A stretch of DNA of 64,000 nucleotides, taken from contig CAZHPV010000004.1 of the NCBI GenBank assembly GCA_964534845.1, positions 1 through 64,000 of the forward strand. The letters are read 5' to 3'. Below, in pieces: positions 1 through 8,955 of this stretch (its first letter is position 1; each line of letters begins with the position of its first letter). The stretch is from CALCKU01 sp964534845. GTDB lineage: Bacteria; Pseudomonadota; Alphaproteobacteria; Caulobacterales; Maricaulaceae. Position numbers and translations under genes: made by a program. The notes under the pieces are model-generated. The model was given only the letters and a program-made list of their open reading frames with translations, was not told the origin of the DNA and did no database searches.

Positions 1-536
1 ACCTTGGCAATCATTTCGGGCAGCTTATGATAGGTTTGCGGGCCGAGCACCATATCGACAACGGGGGCGCGGCGCATAATTTCTTCGCCTTCAGCTTGGG
101 CGACACAACCCGCTACGGCGACTTTCATCTCGGGCTTGTTCTTTTCCTTATGCTGGCGAATGCGGCCCAGCTCCGAATAGACTTTCTCGGCCGCCTTTTC
201 GCGAATATGGCAGGTATTGAGAATAACAAGGTCGGCATTATCAGGGCTGTCAGTCGGGGCATAACCAATGGGCGATAAGACATCCGCCATGCGCTCACTG
301 TCATAGACATTCATCTGGCAGCCATAGGTCTTGATGAAAACCCTCTTGGGCGCTTTTGCGAGCTGGCTTGCCTGCGAGGCCGAAGCCGCCGCGATGACAG
401 GTACATCTATGTCCCGTTCAGGGTTTAATGTCTTTGCATTAGAAGATGTAACTTTGCCGTCCTTGCCCGCTTTCGCAGCCTTTGGAGCGCCAGAGTTACG
501 GGACGCGTTTTCATCGCGCGGTAACAGGACGGTCAT
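1..536 (-). CDS. miaB: tRNA-2-methylthio-N6-dimethylallyladenosine synthase MiaB, N-terminal part (cut by window edge)
   Basis: The reading frame starts at an ATG (534-536) and stays open to base 1, so only about 178 residues are present. The visible part is the UPF0004 domain of the methylthiotransferase family, with its three cluster-binding cysteines in [16 protein letters not shown] and AGCVAQAEG; these bind the auxiliary 4Fe-4S cluster. The radical SAM and TRAM domains lie outside the window. MiaB methylthiolates i6A37 in tRNAs that read UNN codons. An Ala/Lys-rich extension of about 65 residues precedes the conserved KTYGCQMN, longer than in the E. coli protein; an internal start is possible but there is no clear ATG nearer the domain. 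The order nfu-tsaB-rimI-fur-miaB recurs in alphaproteobacteria (established knowledge). Confidence 0.93.
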   Translation of the reverse strand, partial: MTVLLPRDENASRNSGAPKAAKAGKDGKVTSSNAKTLNPERDIDVPVIAAASASQASQLAKAPKRVFIKTYGCQMNVYDSERMADVLSPIGYAPTDSPDNADLVILNTCHIREKAAEKVYSELGRIRQHKEKNKPEMKVAVAGCVAQAEGEEIMRRAPVVDMVLGPQTYHKLPEMIAK

Positions 537-647
537 AAGAGCCTCATTTTTAAGTGAGAGCCCTATAGGGGTTTATCGCCTTGGGTGCAAGGTGATTACA
601 CCCGCCGTAATGTCAAATTCCATGCGCCGTAAAGCATTGCAAGCAGG

Positions 648-1085
648 CTAGTGGTGACCGCCTGTGCGTGATAACGGGCCTGACATCATTAAAAGTCCAA
701 ATACTGAAAGCATTGACAAAATAAGTAAAATCGCTGGCATACCCATATTTCTGTCAGCCCATTTAAGGGAGCTTATGCCGGGAATTTGTGTGCCGGCTTT
801 CTTTAAACTCCGGCGCAAACTCCGGCGCACGTCAACGGTTTTACGCGCACTGACACGTTTAAAATTACGCCATTCAACGCGCAAATCCGCTTTGAGTGGC
901 TGCGCGGTGATATTTACCACCATCGGCCCTGTGTGTTGCAGTGTTTGAACCTGAACGCTCTGCGCAAAAAGCGGGGTCGCCGTAAGGGCGGGCTGAGCCG
1001 AAGCGCTCGCGCCCCAAAGCAGGCCTGCGCCCATCGCACAACTCAAGAAAACGCTTTTGGAAAGACTTTTATCAACTTGTCTCAT
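648..1085 (-). CDS. Small exported protein with C-terminal membrane helix, unknown function
   Basis: I do not recognise this 145-residue protein. The start is set by a strong ribosome site, GGAGGT, 8 bases before the ATG at 1083-1085; the frame is open further upstream but without such a site. The N-terminus (MRQVDKSLSKSVFLSCAMGAG...ASASAQP) looks like a Sec signal peptide with AxA cleavage. A Ser/Thr/Val-rich stretch follows, then a very basic segment with RRSLRRSLKK, then one hydrophobic helix near the C-terminus (PAILLILSMLSVFGLLMM) and a His-rich end. The most likely topology is a periplasmic basic domain anchored by the C-terminal helix. It lies between fur and miaB in the same direction. 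No catalytic motif is visible. Confidence 0.72.
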   Translation of the reverse strand: MRQVDKSLSKSVFLSCAMGAGLLWGASASAQPALTATPLFAQSVQVQTLQHTGPMVVNITAQPLKADLRVEWRNFKRVSARKTVDVRRSLRRSLKKAGTQIPGISSLKWADRNMGMPAILLILSMLSVFGLLMMSGPLSRTGGHH

Positions 1086-1240
1086 TTTTTGACACCTCCG
1101 ATATTTTCGGTAAGTGTCACGCAAGATCAATGCCAAAACTAACCAAAAAAGAGAAAAAAAGTGACAGGCTTCGCTTATAAGGGAGGCTTCACATCGGAAA
1201 TATAAGAGACTTAACTCTCTTTAAACACGGCCTTTAAATC

Positions 1241-1651
1241 TCAGGCCTTTTTCTTCTTGCCGTAAAGTTCAAGGCGGTGATCGACAAGTTCATAGCCTAG
1301 TTTTTCAGCAATTTTGTGCTGTAAGGCTTCAATCTCTTCATCAACAAATTCTATCACATCTCCGGTCGAAACATCAATGAGGTGATCATGATGTTCAGCG
1401 TCTGCCGTTTCATAACGCGCACGCCCGTCCCGGAAATCATGGGTTTCAATAATGCCCGCATCCGAGAAAAGACGGACAGTTCTATAAACCGTGGCCAGCG
1501 AAATTTTCGCATCGACCGCCGCCGCGCGGGCATAAAGCTCCTCGGCATCAGGGTGATCTTCTGATCGCGCCAGAACCTGCGCTATGACGCGGCGCTGATC
1601 CGTCATACGCAATCCACGCTCCGAACATTTTTCTTCGATCCAACTCGGCAT
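1241..1651 (-). CDS. fur: Fur-family metal-dependent transcriptional regulator
   Basis: The protein has 136 residues, normal for Fur. An N-terminal winged helix (RGLRMTDQRRVIAQVL, then SLATVYRTVRLFSDAGII) is followed by the dimerisation/metal domain with HHDHLIDVSTGDVIEF. The His cluster and Glu-rich helix are the regulatory Fe/Mn sites. The CxxC pair of the structural zinc site in E. coli Fur is absent, as in many alphaproteobacterial Fur proteins. The C-terminus is Lys-rich. Its place between rimI and miaB supports Fur rather than Zur or Irr. Whether it senses iron or manganese cannot be read from the sequence. Confidence 0.93.
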   Translation of the reverse strand: MPSWIEEKCSERGLRMTDQRRVIAQVLARSEDHPDAEELYARAAAVDAKISLATVYRTVRLFSDAGIIETHDFRDGRARYETADAEHHDHLIDVSTGDVIEFVDEEIEALQHKIAEKLGYELVDHRLELYGKKKKA

Positions 1652-1781
1652 ATTCTGTTTAGAATCCCACGGCTTAATTATGAAGGGTTTAACCTGATTA
1701 TCGTCAAGCGTCTAGGGAGGGCGATTAAATAGGACGAAAATCTGGGGACTATAGGCCATACTGGGCCCTTTTTAGGCCTGC

Positions 1782-2225
1782 TTATAAGTTTTTTGAAAAA
1801 TTTAGCGACGCCACACGCCCGTTCTTACGCCGGTAATAAGCCGGACGCCGACCAATCGCTTGGTAAGCTGCCCCTTTATAGAGGCGAATAGCAAACAGAT
1901 TATCTTCGGCAACCTCCAGGAAAACGACGTCAGCGCCTTTTATTTTCACCCTCTCCTCCCCGGCTTTTAATAATTGCGCCCCCAGACCTTGCCCCCGAAA
2001 TATCGGGGCAATAGCGAGGGTTAAAATTTCCGCCTGATCCCCGCCGATACGCAATATAATAAAGCCGGCGAGGCGGCCGTCTTGCCACAGTCCTAAAACC
2101 AAATCCCGCTCAATATGGATTTTGAAATCATCTTCAGACCACCCCGTCTCGAAACTCTTGGCATGGATATCTGCAAGCGCCCCAGCCGTTTTAAGATCAA
2201 CGTGCTGAATACGGGCTTGGGTCAC
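1782..2225 (-). CDS. rimI: Ribosomal-protein-alanine N-acetyltransferase RimI-like (GNAT)
   Basis: A 147-residue single-domain GNAT acetyltransferase. The acetyl-CoA-binding motif A is LTLAIAPIFRGQGLGAQLL, with RGQGLG as the pyrophosphate loop; a Tyr in RLYKGAAYQAIG matches the usual general acid region. It starts with GTG at 2223-2225, overlapping the tsaB stop by four bases (GTGA), which implies translational coupling. RimI acetylates the N-terminus of ribosomal protein S18. Pairing with tsaB is standard in proteobacteria and is the main reason to prefer RimI over another GNAT. Confidence 0.88.
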   Translation of the reverse strand: MTQARIQHVDLKTAGALADIHAKSFETGWSEDDFKIHIERDLVLGLWQDGRLAGFIILRIGGDQAEILTLAIAPIFRGQGLGAQLLKAGEERVKIKGADVVFLEVAEDNLFAIRLYKGAAYQAIGRRPAYYRRKNGRVASLNFSKNL

Positions 2226-2824
2226 ACGACGTCCCGCCCGCCCGGTAGTTTGGCGTCCGGGGGCCGCGAATAAAGAGGCGCTGCGGGATAGTCAGACGGG
2301 TTACGGTCTGCGCCCAGCCATGCGAGTATAGGCGTGTTCGGTTGTTTGCTCTCGATCAGTCTTGCCTGCAAACGGTTCGCCTGATGCTGCGCGTCTTGAA
2401 GGGTGAGAGAGCGCGGCGGTTCGAGAGGCTCCCCCCGTCTATAGCTGCCGTAAAACACTTCACCTCTGCGAATATCCCGGTAAACGCCCACCAAGTCATC
2501 ATTAAGAGTTACGCGGGTAAGGTGAGCGCTCACCTCTAGGGCATTTATCCCGATCACAGGAATATTTCGAGGCAAAGCAAAACCTTTGGCAAAAGCAAGC
2601 CCGACCCTGATACCGGTAAAACTCCCGGGCCCTACACAGACGCAGATCCTGTCAATTTCCTTTGCCGTCAGACCCGCTTTTACGAAGACCTCATCAACCA
2701 TAGGCGCCAGTCTTTCAGCATGGCCGCGCCCTATATTCTCGGATTTGTGAGACAGAATAGACGCGTCATCAACAAGGGCTACGCTGCAATAGCTGCCCGT
2801 TGTATCTATGCCTAAAATCTTCAT
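2222..2824 (-). CDS. tsaB: tRNA t6A37 threonylcarbamoyltransferase complex subunit TsaB
   Basis: A 200-residue ASKHA-fold protein. The N-terminus MKILGIDTTGSYCSVAL is the phosphate-1 strand, and VCVGPGSFTGIRVGLAFAKG is the hallmark TsaB segment. TsaB is the scaffold of the TsaBD(E) complex that makes threonylcarbamoyladenosine at position 37 of ANN-decoding tRNAs; it is not catalytic itself. It lies in the nfu-tsaB-rimI-fur run with 43 bases to nfu and a 4-base overlap with rimI. The protein is slightly shorter than the E. coli version, with a variable C-terminus. Confidence 0.92.
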   Translation of the reverse strand: MKILGIDTTGSYCSVALVDDASILSHKSENIGRGHAERLAPMVDEVFVKAGLTAKEIDRICVCVGPGSFTGIRVGLAFAKGFALPRNIPVIGINALEVSAHLTRVTLNDDLVGVYRDIRRGEVFYGSYRRGEPLEPPRSLTLQDAQHQANRLQARLIESKQPNTPILAWLGADRNPSDYPAAPLYSRPPDAKLPGGRDVV

Positions 2825-2867
2825 ACGGATTGATCAGTATAATTATCGCAAAGGATGCGCGCCAGTG

Positions 2868-3443
2868 TTAGACCGCTTGTTCGACGCGGAGCACTTCGGG
2901 GACATAGTGCTTTAAGAGGTTTTCAATCCCGGATTTCAAAGTCATGGTGGAGCTTGGACAGCCCGCACACGCGCCGCGCATTTCCAGAAAAACTGTCCCG
3001 TCCTGTTCTTCAAAATGCTTGAACACAATATCGCCGCCGTCTTGGGCGACCGCGGGGCGCACACGCAGTTCAATCAATTCCTTGATCTGCTCGACAATTT
3101 CCAGTGTCTCGCCTTCGTAAACATGGTCGGGGGCGAGGTCTTGTTCAATTTGCTGCATAAGGGGCACACCGCCCGCAACGTAAAAGTCCATAATCGCACC
3201 CAGAACAGCAGGCTTTAAATGTTTCCAATCTGCCGCGTCAGACCGTGTAACAGAAATATAATCCTGTCCAAAAAACACGCGCGTAACATCCGGTATCATA
3301 AAGAGCATTTCCGCCAGCGGAGCGGCGCTGACGTCCCCTCCCCGTTCAATATCGCGAGGCGGTTGACCGGCTTCAACAACAGTTTTTCCGGGCAAAAATT
3401 TCAATGTCGCCGGATTGGGTGTTTCTTGGGTCTGTATAAACAT
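2868..3443 (-). CDS. Nfu-type iron-sulfur cluster carrier
   Basis: A 191-residue protein with two domains. The N-terminal Nfu_N domain begins MFIQTQETPNPATLKFLPG, and the C-terminal NifU-like domain holds the cluster-binding CxxC in RGACAGCPSSTMTLKSGIE. It carries 4Fe-4S clusters to target apoproteins. The ATG is preceded by GGAGA. It heads the minus-strand run with tsaB, rimI and fur and is divergent from the M48 protease gene. MiaB and QueG, both Fe-S enzymes, are encoded nearby, but a specific link is only inference. Confidence 0.92.
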   Translation of the reverse strand: MFIQTQETPNPATLKFLPGKTVVEAGQPPRDIERGGDVSAAPLAEMLFMIPDVTRVFFGQDYISVTRSDAADWKHLKPAVLGAIMDFYVAGGVPLMQQIEQDLAPDHVYEGETLEIVEQIKELIELRVRPAVAQDGGDIVFKHFEEQDGTVFLEMRGACAGCPSSTMTLKSGIENLLKHYVPEVLRVEQAV

Positions 3444-3572
3444 GACATATCTCCGTTTGCCCTAACATGGAGGCTCGCCGGACGACTTGCAAGATGTAGA
3501 CGGTCGCATTTAAACAAATTTTCACCTGTGCACCTTGACCCGCGCCGTTGCGGAACACATCATTGTAGCCCT

Positions 3573-4595
3573 ATGCGGCCCCATTTATTGACATATCCAC
3601 TCTTGCTCTGTCTTAGCTTACTGGCTGCCTGTGCGACATCGATTGCCACACAATTACCCGATGTCGCTATTGCAGACTTAACTAAGGAACAAATAACGCA
3701 AGAGGATTTGGCGCTCAAATCATTACAAGATCAGCGCGAACAATTGACGCGGGTTTCAAATAAGGTCCTGCTAGCGAATGCCAAGCTGTGTCCGAAAACG
3801 GCTTATGATATCGGCGTGCGAACCCAAAACCTGAAATCCTATCCGAAGACCCTACGCAGTAGAGCGCAGCAAACGCTTGACTTAACCCAAACACACCAAA
3901 TTTCTTATATCAGGCCCGGCTCTCCCGCCGATAAGGCAGGTGTGAAAATCGGGGATATCATCATTGGGAAAGCCGGTATTAGCTACGGCGCGGCTGACCC
4001 GGCCTTTCAATCCGTGCTAAGCCTCGGCGAACAAAGCCTGACTTTTAAACGCGGGACAGCCTTTTTTAGCGCCACGCTCAAACCGCAAGAGATTTGTGAT
4101 TACAAAATTAAACTCTCAAACAGCACGGCGATAAATGCTTTTGCCAATGGCAATAGCATTACGGTGACTTCTGGCATGTTAAATTTTGTCAAAAGCGATG
4201 ATGAGCTGGCTTTGCTAATCGGACATGAACTGGGTCACAATACAATGGGCCATATCCGCAAAATTATCAGCAATCTCGTCCTGACTGGCTTTAATACTAA
4301 ATATACGCGCCCTTTTGAATCAGAGGCAGACTATGTTGGCATGTATTATTTAAACAGGGCCGGATATTCCGATGACAATGTCGAAGATTTCTGGAGACGG
4401 CTCAGTACTATTAATCCCAAATCCATCACACACGCAAAAACACATCCGACACTTCCGGACCGCTATTTACGTATTGCAGCAACGCGAGAAGAAATCAGAC
4501 AAAAAAAAGCCTCAGGTGAGGATTTAATACCCAATTTTATTCAGGATGGATATTTTAGCCAAGCGCCGTCCGGCATTGATCCAAAACCGCAATAA
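3573..4595 (+). CDS. M48-family metalloprotease with PDZ domain, lipoprotein
   Basis: I place the start at ATG 3573, because the protein then begins with a lipoprotein signal (MRPHLLTYPLLLCLSLLAAC) whose lipobox ends LAAC; upstream codons in this frame overlap the divergent nfu gene and have no protein character. The mature 340-residue precursor has a PDZ-like segment (YIRPGSPADKAGVKIGDIII) followed by the M48 protease domain: HELGH at H218/E219/H222, with E251 in FESEADYVGMYY as third zinc ligand. The layout resembles periplasmic outer-membrane quality-control proteases of the BepA/LoiP type but with a PDZ-like module. It probably sits on the inner face of the outer membrane. The substrate is unknown. 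Confidence 0.88.
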   Translation: MRPHLLTYPLLLCLSLLAACATSIATQLPDVAIADLTKEQITQEDLALKSLQDQREQLTRVSNKVLLANAKLCPKTAYDIGVRTQNLKSYPKTLRSRAQQTLDLTQTHQISYIRPGSPADKAGVKIGDIIIGKAGISYGAADPAFQSVLSLGEQSLTFKRGTAFFSATLKPQEICDYKIKLSNSTAINAFANGNSITVTSGMLNFVKSDDELALLIGHELGHNTMGHIRKIISNLVLTGFNTKYTRPFESEADYVGMYYLNRAGYSDDNVEDFWRRLSTINPKSITHAKTHPTLPDRYLRIAATREEIRQKKASGEDLIPNFIQDGYFSQAPSGIDPKPQ

Positions 4596-4689
4596 TATCC
4601 CGAAGTGACCGGCAAAACAGGCGACGCTATAATATAGTCATCTGATTTCGGGGCTTGAACTTTGGAGCATTTAGGGCCATGTCCCCGCC

Positions 4690-5610
4690 ATGAAAGCCGC
4701 GCATGAAAATTCAGTGACAATATTCCAGCTTGATGACACGGCCGTACGCGGTCGGGCGATAAGCTTAAGTTCAGCCCTTAATCAAAGCTTGATCGACCCG
4801 AAAACACTAAAAGCGCGCTATCCCGAAACAGTGGCGCGGCTTTTGGGCGAGGCCATGTTAATCGGGGCTATTGTTGCCCGGGCTTTAAAGTTCAAAGGCC
4901 GTCTAGTTGTCCAATGTCATGGTACAAATGCGGGCGCAATTTCCCTCTTGGTTGCGGATTGCACAACGGAGGGCCATATTCGCGGCTATGCCCGTTGGGA
5001 CACAGAGCGATTAAAAGAAATAGAGCTGGATAATCGCACTCCCGGAGCGCTGGCATTACTTGGCCCCGGGACATTCTCCATGACCATAGATCAAGGCCCG
5101 GATATGGATCAATATCAAGGGCTGGCGGCCATAGAAGGTAAAGCGCTATCTGAGTGCGCGGAGCATTATTTTTTACAATCAGAACAAATTCCGACCCGTA
5201 TAAAGCTGGCCTGTGGCCAGATACAAATACCCGGCCAAGAGCCAGAATGGCGCGGCGGGGCTATGATGATACAAAGAGTGGCCGAAGACAAAAGCCGTGG
5301 CAACACGGATGAGACATGGCAGACAGCCTGCGCCTTATTTGACACGGTAACCCATGCTGAATTGCTAGACCCAGACCTCTCAACAGACGCCCTGCTTTAC
5401 CGCCTGTTTCACGAAACCGGCGTACGGGTAATTGACAAACAAAATATAGAAGCGAAATGCGCTTGCTCTAAAGCGCGCCTGGAGGAGACCTTGAAAGCCT
5501 TCACCCCGCAAGCGCTCGAAGATATAGCCGAAGATGGTCTCATCACGGCAAATTGTGAGTTCTGCGCCACAGATTACAGCTTCAAGCTAAGCGATTTTCT
5601 TGGTCGGTAA
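4690..5610 (+). CDS. hslO: Redox-regulated chaperone Hsp33
   Basis: A 306-residue Hsp33. The N-terminal core contains LLGEAMLIGAIVARALKFKGRLVVQCHG, and the C-terminal zinc switch has the four cysteines in KCACSK (CxC) and CEFCATDY (CxxC). Oxidation releases zinc and activates the holdase that protects unfolded proteins under oxidative stress. The gene ends one base before the converging trkH gene, leaving no room for a terminator between them. Confidence 0.95.
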   Translation: MKAAHENSVTIFQLDDTAVRGRAISLSSALNQSLIDPKTLKARYPETVARLLGEAMLIGAIVARALKFKGRLVVQCHGTNAGAISLLVADCTTEGHIRGYARWDTERLKEIELDNRTPGALALLGPGTFSMTIDQGPDMDQYQGLAAIEGKALSECAEHYFLQSEQIPTRIKLACGQIQIPGQEPEWRGGAMMIQRVAEDKSRGNTDETWQTACALFDTVTHAELLDPDLSTDALLYRLFHETGVRVIDKQNIEAKCACSKARLEETLKAFTPQALEDIAEDGLITANCEFCATDYSFKLSDFLGR

Positions 5611-7062
5611 TCACGCCCGCCAAAAGGCCGGGGTCAAAACAACCAGAGCTGTAACGATTTCAAGACGCCCGACAATCATACCTGTCATAAGCACCCATTT
5701 CGCCGTCGACGGTAATTGCTGATATGTGCCAGCGGGCCCAATGATATCCCCCAGCCCTGGCCCGACATTGGCCACAGCACTGGCTGCACCCGACCACGCT
5801 GTCATCGCATCCAGTCCCAATAAGGACAAAGCGATAGCTCCCACAGCAAAACACATGAAAAAGATGAAAAAATATCCCAAAACGGAATAGACGACCTCCT
5901 CTGGAATTGGCCGGCCGCCATAGCGCATGGGCGTCACCGCATTTTGACGCGGCATTTTAAAAAGATAGGCCCGCAAGGCTTCAAAGGCGACCTGATAACG
6001 AAATATTTTTATCGAACAGGCTGTCGAGCCCGCGCAGCCCCCAATGAACATAAAGGCGAAAAAAGCGGCGACGGCAAATGTTCCCCATGTGCTGTAATCT
6101 GCACTGGCATAGCCGGTTCCTGTTACAATCGACACCACATTAAAAGCCGAGAGCCGCAAAGCCTTAGACCGCGTCATTTCGGAATTGAACCATAAAAAAA
6201 GCGTTATGCTAAGAATGAGTAAAATCATGACACCGATAAAAACACGCACTTGAGAGTCCTTAAACGGCGCCATAAATTGCCGTTCCCTTACCATTAAAAG
6301 ATAAACACCAAAGGGCATGCCGCCTGCCATCATAAAGGCAATACAAACAAGGTCAGCCCCGTGATCGGAAAAGCCCCCCATAGACGCATCAGACGTCGAA
6401 TAGCCTCCCGTTGCCAAAGTTGTCATGGCATGGGCGGCGGCGTCAAATCCGTTCATACCTGTCAACATATAACCAATACCGCAAGCCACAGTCAGCCCTA
6501 TATAAATTCCGCCAATCCAGGCGGCGATACTGGCCGCTTTAGGCAGGATTTTTTCTCCCATATCCGAGCTCTCAAGCCTAAAAAGCTGCATGCCGCCAAT
6601 TTTTAGCATGGGTAAAATAGCCATAGCCGTCACTACAATTCCGACACCACCAATCCATTGCAAGATAGCCCGCCAAAGCAAAATGCCTTTCGGCATATCA
6701 TCAAGGCCTGTCAGGATTGTCGAGCCGGTGGTCGTGATACCGGAAACCGCCTCGAACATCGCATTTGTCACCGATAATTTCACCGGATCAAGCAAAAAGG
6801 GGATAGCGGAAAAGGCCGATAGAGCCACCCATGATATAAAGGTTAGCAAAAAAGCGCCGCGCGCCCGCAAGTCGGGTTGCGGCGTATATGTTGCCAAGGC
6901 CAGAACAGCCCCAAATAAAGTTGTCATAATGCCGGAAATACCTAAAGCCCGCCAACTCCGTCCGTCATAAATGAGGTCGACAATCATTGGCGCAAACATC
7001 GCCACACCTAAAGCGGAGATCATCAATCCTACGACAAAAAAAACGGGGCGCAAATCTGGCAT
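5611..7062 (-). CDS. trkH: Trk-type potassium uptake protein TrkH
   Basis: A 483-residue, strongly hydrophobic protein of the TrkH/KtrB superfamily with roughly ten to twelve membrane segments. The four pore-loop repeats are visible as Gly-rich turns: SGITTTGSTIL, TLATGGYSTSD, IVTGTGYASAD and NVGPGLGDIIG. It mediates K+ uptake with the cytoplasmic ring protein TrkA, which is not encoded in this window. It converges on hslO and is divergent from the CDF transporter gene. Confidence 0.93.
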   Translation of the reverse strand: MPDLRPVFFVVGLMISALGVAMFAPMIVDLIYDGRSWRALGISGIMTTLFGAVLALATYTPQPDLRARGAFLLTFISWVALSAFSAIPFLLDPVKLSVTNAMFEAVSGITTTGSTILTGLDDMPKGILLWRAILQWIGGVGIVVTAMAILPMLKIGGMQLFRLESSDMGEKILPKAASIAAWIGGIYIGLTVACGIGYMLTGMNGFDAAAHAMTTLATGGYSTSDASMGGFSDHGADLVCIAFMMAGGMPFGVYLLMVRERQFMAPFKDSQVRVFIGVMILLILSITLFLWFNSEMTRSKALRLSAFNVVSIVTGTGYASADYSTWGTFAVAAFFAFMFIGGCAGSTACSIKIFRYQVAFEALRAYLFKMPRQNAVTPMRYGGRPIPEEVVYSVLGYFFIFFMCFAVGAIALSLLGLDAMTAWSGAASAVANVGPGLGDIIGPAGTYQQLPSTAKWVLMTGMIVGRLEIVTALVVLTPAFWRA

Positions 7063-7210
7063 AAAACCGACTTACAAGACCTAAGAGCTTCGCGCAAACA
7101 CGCAAAATAATTATTTCGGGCAGACGACCCGGCATTTCCGGTAAATCGCAAGGACTATTACCCAGCGCTTACAGGCATGACGCTAGAAAAAACCCTAGCC
7201 CTCCGATAGA

Positions 7211-7223
7211 GTTATGCTATAAC
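7211..7223. promoter_or_regulatory. Short imperfect dyad upstream of the CDF exporter
   Basis: GTTATGCTATAAC has 5-base inverted arms (GTTAT/ATAAC) and ends 9 bases before the predicted start of the metal exporter. The position suits an operator or a -10 element. It is a short motif and could be chance. Confidence 0.25.
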
Positions 7224-7232
7224 AAAACGGTT

Positions 7233-8231
7233 TTGACGCAATCTGATCACATACAGACCACTGAGCCTCATCTTGAAACGAATCGGGGGCGCCCGGGACG
7301 CCTGCCTCCTGAAAGCGCATCGCGCATCACCCGCCGTATAACGACCATTGCCGTCATTGTTGGTTTAATTTTAGCGCTCGGGAAAGCCCTGTTGTGGAAC
7401 ACAACCCATTCCGTCGGTATTCTCTCATCACTCGTCCATTCCGCTCTTGACCTTTTTGGCGCACTCTCAACATTTTTTGCTGTCAGATATGCCGCTCGCC
7501 CGCCCGATAACACATATCGTTTCGGACGGGGCAAGGCGGAAAGCTTTTCTGCTGTCTTTCAAGTCTGTCTGATCATTTTTTCTGCCAGCCATTTGTTAGA
7601 AGAAGCCATTGAGCGTTTCTCAGCCCCTGAACCCGTGGCGCATGTCGGATTAGCCATAGCCGGTATGGTGGTGTTTATCGCCCTGACCCTTTGGCTAATT
7701 ATTGCGCAAAGCTGGGCCATTCAAAGTACGGGATCTGTAGCGATCCGCGGCGACCGAGCCCATTATCTGGCAGATATGCTCGCCAATATTGTTGTGCTGA
7801 TCGGATTGGTGCTCTCGACAACCGGTAATTTTCTACAAGCTGATGCCCTTGTCGGAATTATTATTGCTTTGTGGCTGTACTGGACGGCCTTTAAAGTTGC
7901 CCGACTGGCCTGGGGACAATTGCTTGACCGTGAACTGCCTGAAGATAGCCGGGAGACCATCCGCGCCATTGCGCTACACAATGCCTCGGTACGCGGGGTC
8001 AAAGACCTGCGTACACGCGCCTCCGGGCCGCATATTCACATTCAGATGCGCCTCGAGCTCGATGAAGCTCTCTCCCTAAAAGACGCCCATGATATTATTA
8101 TTGAAACAGAACAACGTTTAATGCAGGCCTATAAAGCCGCGGATATTCTTATCCACCCCCATCCGACGGGTTGCGATCATACACATGGCAATATTAGATT
8201 CCGGGATAGCTCAGAACCGCCCCAAGGTTAA
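7233..8231 (+). CDS. Cation diffusion facilitator (probable zinc exporter)
   Basis: A 332-residue CDF protein with six predicted membrane helices and a cytoplasmic C-terminal domain. The start is TTG at 7233; no in-frame ATG or GTG fits the N-terminus better. The transport site is HSALD (H69, D73) in helix 2 and HYLAD (H177, D181) in helix 5. That is an HD-HD quartet as in zinc exporters such as ZitB/CzcD, whereas E. coli FieF has DD-HD; zinc (or cobalt) is therefore the likelier substrate than iron. The C-terminus carries further histidines (HIHIQ, HPHPTGCDHTHG) that probably bind metal. It is divergent from trkH. Confidence 0.9.
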   Translation: MTQSDHIQTTEPHLETNRGRPGRLPPESASRITRRITTIAVIVGLILALGKALLWNTTHSVGILSSLVHSALDLFGALSTFFAVRYAARPPDNTYRFGRGKAESFSAVFQVCLIIFSASHLLEEAIERFSAPEPVAHVGLAIAGMVVFIALTLWLIIAQSWAIQSTGSVAIRGDRAHYLADMLANIVVLIGLVLSTTGNFLQADALVGIIIALWLYWTAFKVARLAWGQLLDRELPEDSRETIRAIALHNASVRGVKDLRTRASGPHIHIQMRLELDEALSLKDAHDIIIETEQRLMQAYKAADILIHPHPTGCDHTHGNIRFRDSSEPPQG

Positions 8232-8266
8232 CGCTTCATTACCCATATGCCCCTAAGTAAGGCCCC

Positions 8267-8944
8267 ATGAGACTGCTTTATCATTGGCCCTTGGACCCCG
8301 CTTCCCGACAAGCCCGCATTGCTTTGGCAGAGGCTAAGTTGAAATTCAAGCTTGTGACAGTAAATCCGTGGGAGCCGGACGAAGACTTTCTGGCTTTATG
8401 TGCTGAAGGGTGCCCACCCTGTCTGGTGGATGTTGTCGCAGGCGGTAAAGCCATTATTTCCGGCGCCCCGGCGATTACCGAATATGTCCATGACGGGGCC
8501 AAACGCTATAAGTTATTGCCGGACAAAATTCTGGAGCGGGCTGAAATACGACGGATAACCCATTGGTTTGACCATAAATTCAGTGCTGATGTAAATGCCT
8601 ATATTTTACATGAGCGCATTGAAAAAAGCCTGTCTGGCGGCAGCCCGCCTCACCCGCCAACACTCAGAACCGGACGGGAACATTTAAATTATCATCTCGA
8701 ATATCTGACATGGTTACTAGAGCGGCGCGACTGGATAGGCTCCAAAAACTTTAGCCTTGCCGATATTGCTGCCGGAGCGCATATTTCCTGTCTGGACTTT
8801 TTAGGTGAGATCAACTGGAAAAACTGGCCCGTGCTAAAGTCATGGTATCAGAAATTCAAATCAAGGCCTAGCGTGCGCCCCCTATTAGGAGACCGCATGC
8901 CCGGGCTTGTGCCGCCCCGCCATTATGCCGATCTTGATTTTTAG
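8267..8944 (+). CDS. fzlA: FtsZ-binding GST-like cell division protein FzlA
   Basis: A 225-residue GST-fold protein: N-terminal thioredoxin-like domain (MRLLYHWPLDPASRQARIAL) and all-helical C-terminal domain. The C-terminal tail RPLLGDRMPGL...PPRHYADLDF matches the conserved, functionally essential tail of Caulobacter FzlA as I know it, and FzlA genes commonly lie next to queG, as here. FzlA binds and curves FtsZ filaments and links the Z-ring to septal wall synthesis in alphaproteobacteria. A general GST is the alternative, but the tail and the neighbour argue against it. Confidence 0.83.
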   Translation: MRLLYHWPLDPASRQARIALAEAKLKFKLVTVNPWEPDEDFLALCAEGCPPCLVDVVAGGKAIISGAPAITEYVHDGAKRYKLLPDKILERAEIRRITHWFDHKFSADVNAYILHERIEKSLSGGSPPHPPTLRTGREHLNYHLEYLTWLLERRDWIGSKNFSLADIAAGAHISCLDFLGEINWKNWPVLKSWYQKFKSRPSVRPLLGDRMPGLVPPRHYADLDF

Positions 8945-8955
8945 GGGTAATCGCC

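Noticed and set aside
3219..3572. N-terminal extension of the M48 protease upstream of ATG 3573
   Set aside because: It would overlap the divergent nfu gene and hide the lipoprotein signal; its residues have no protein-like pattern.
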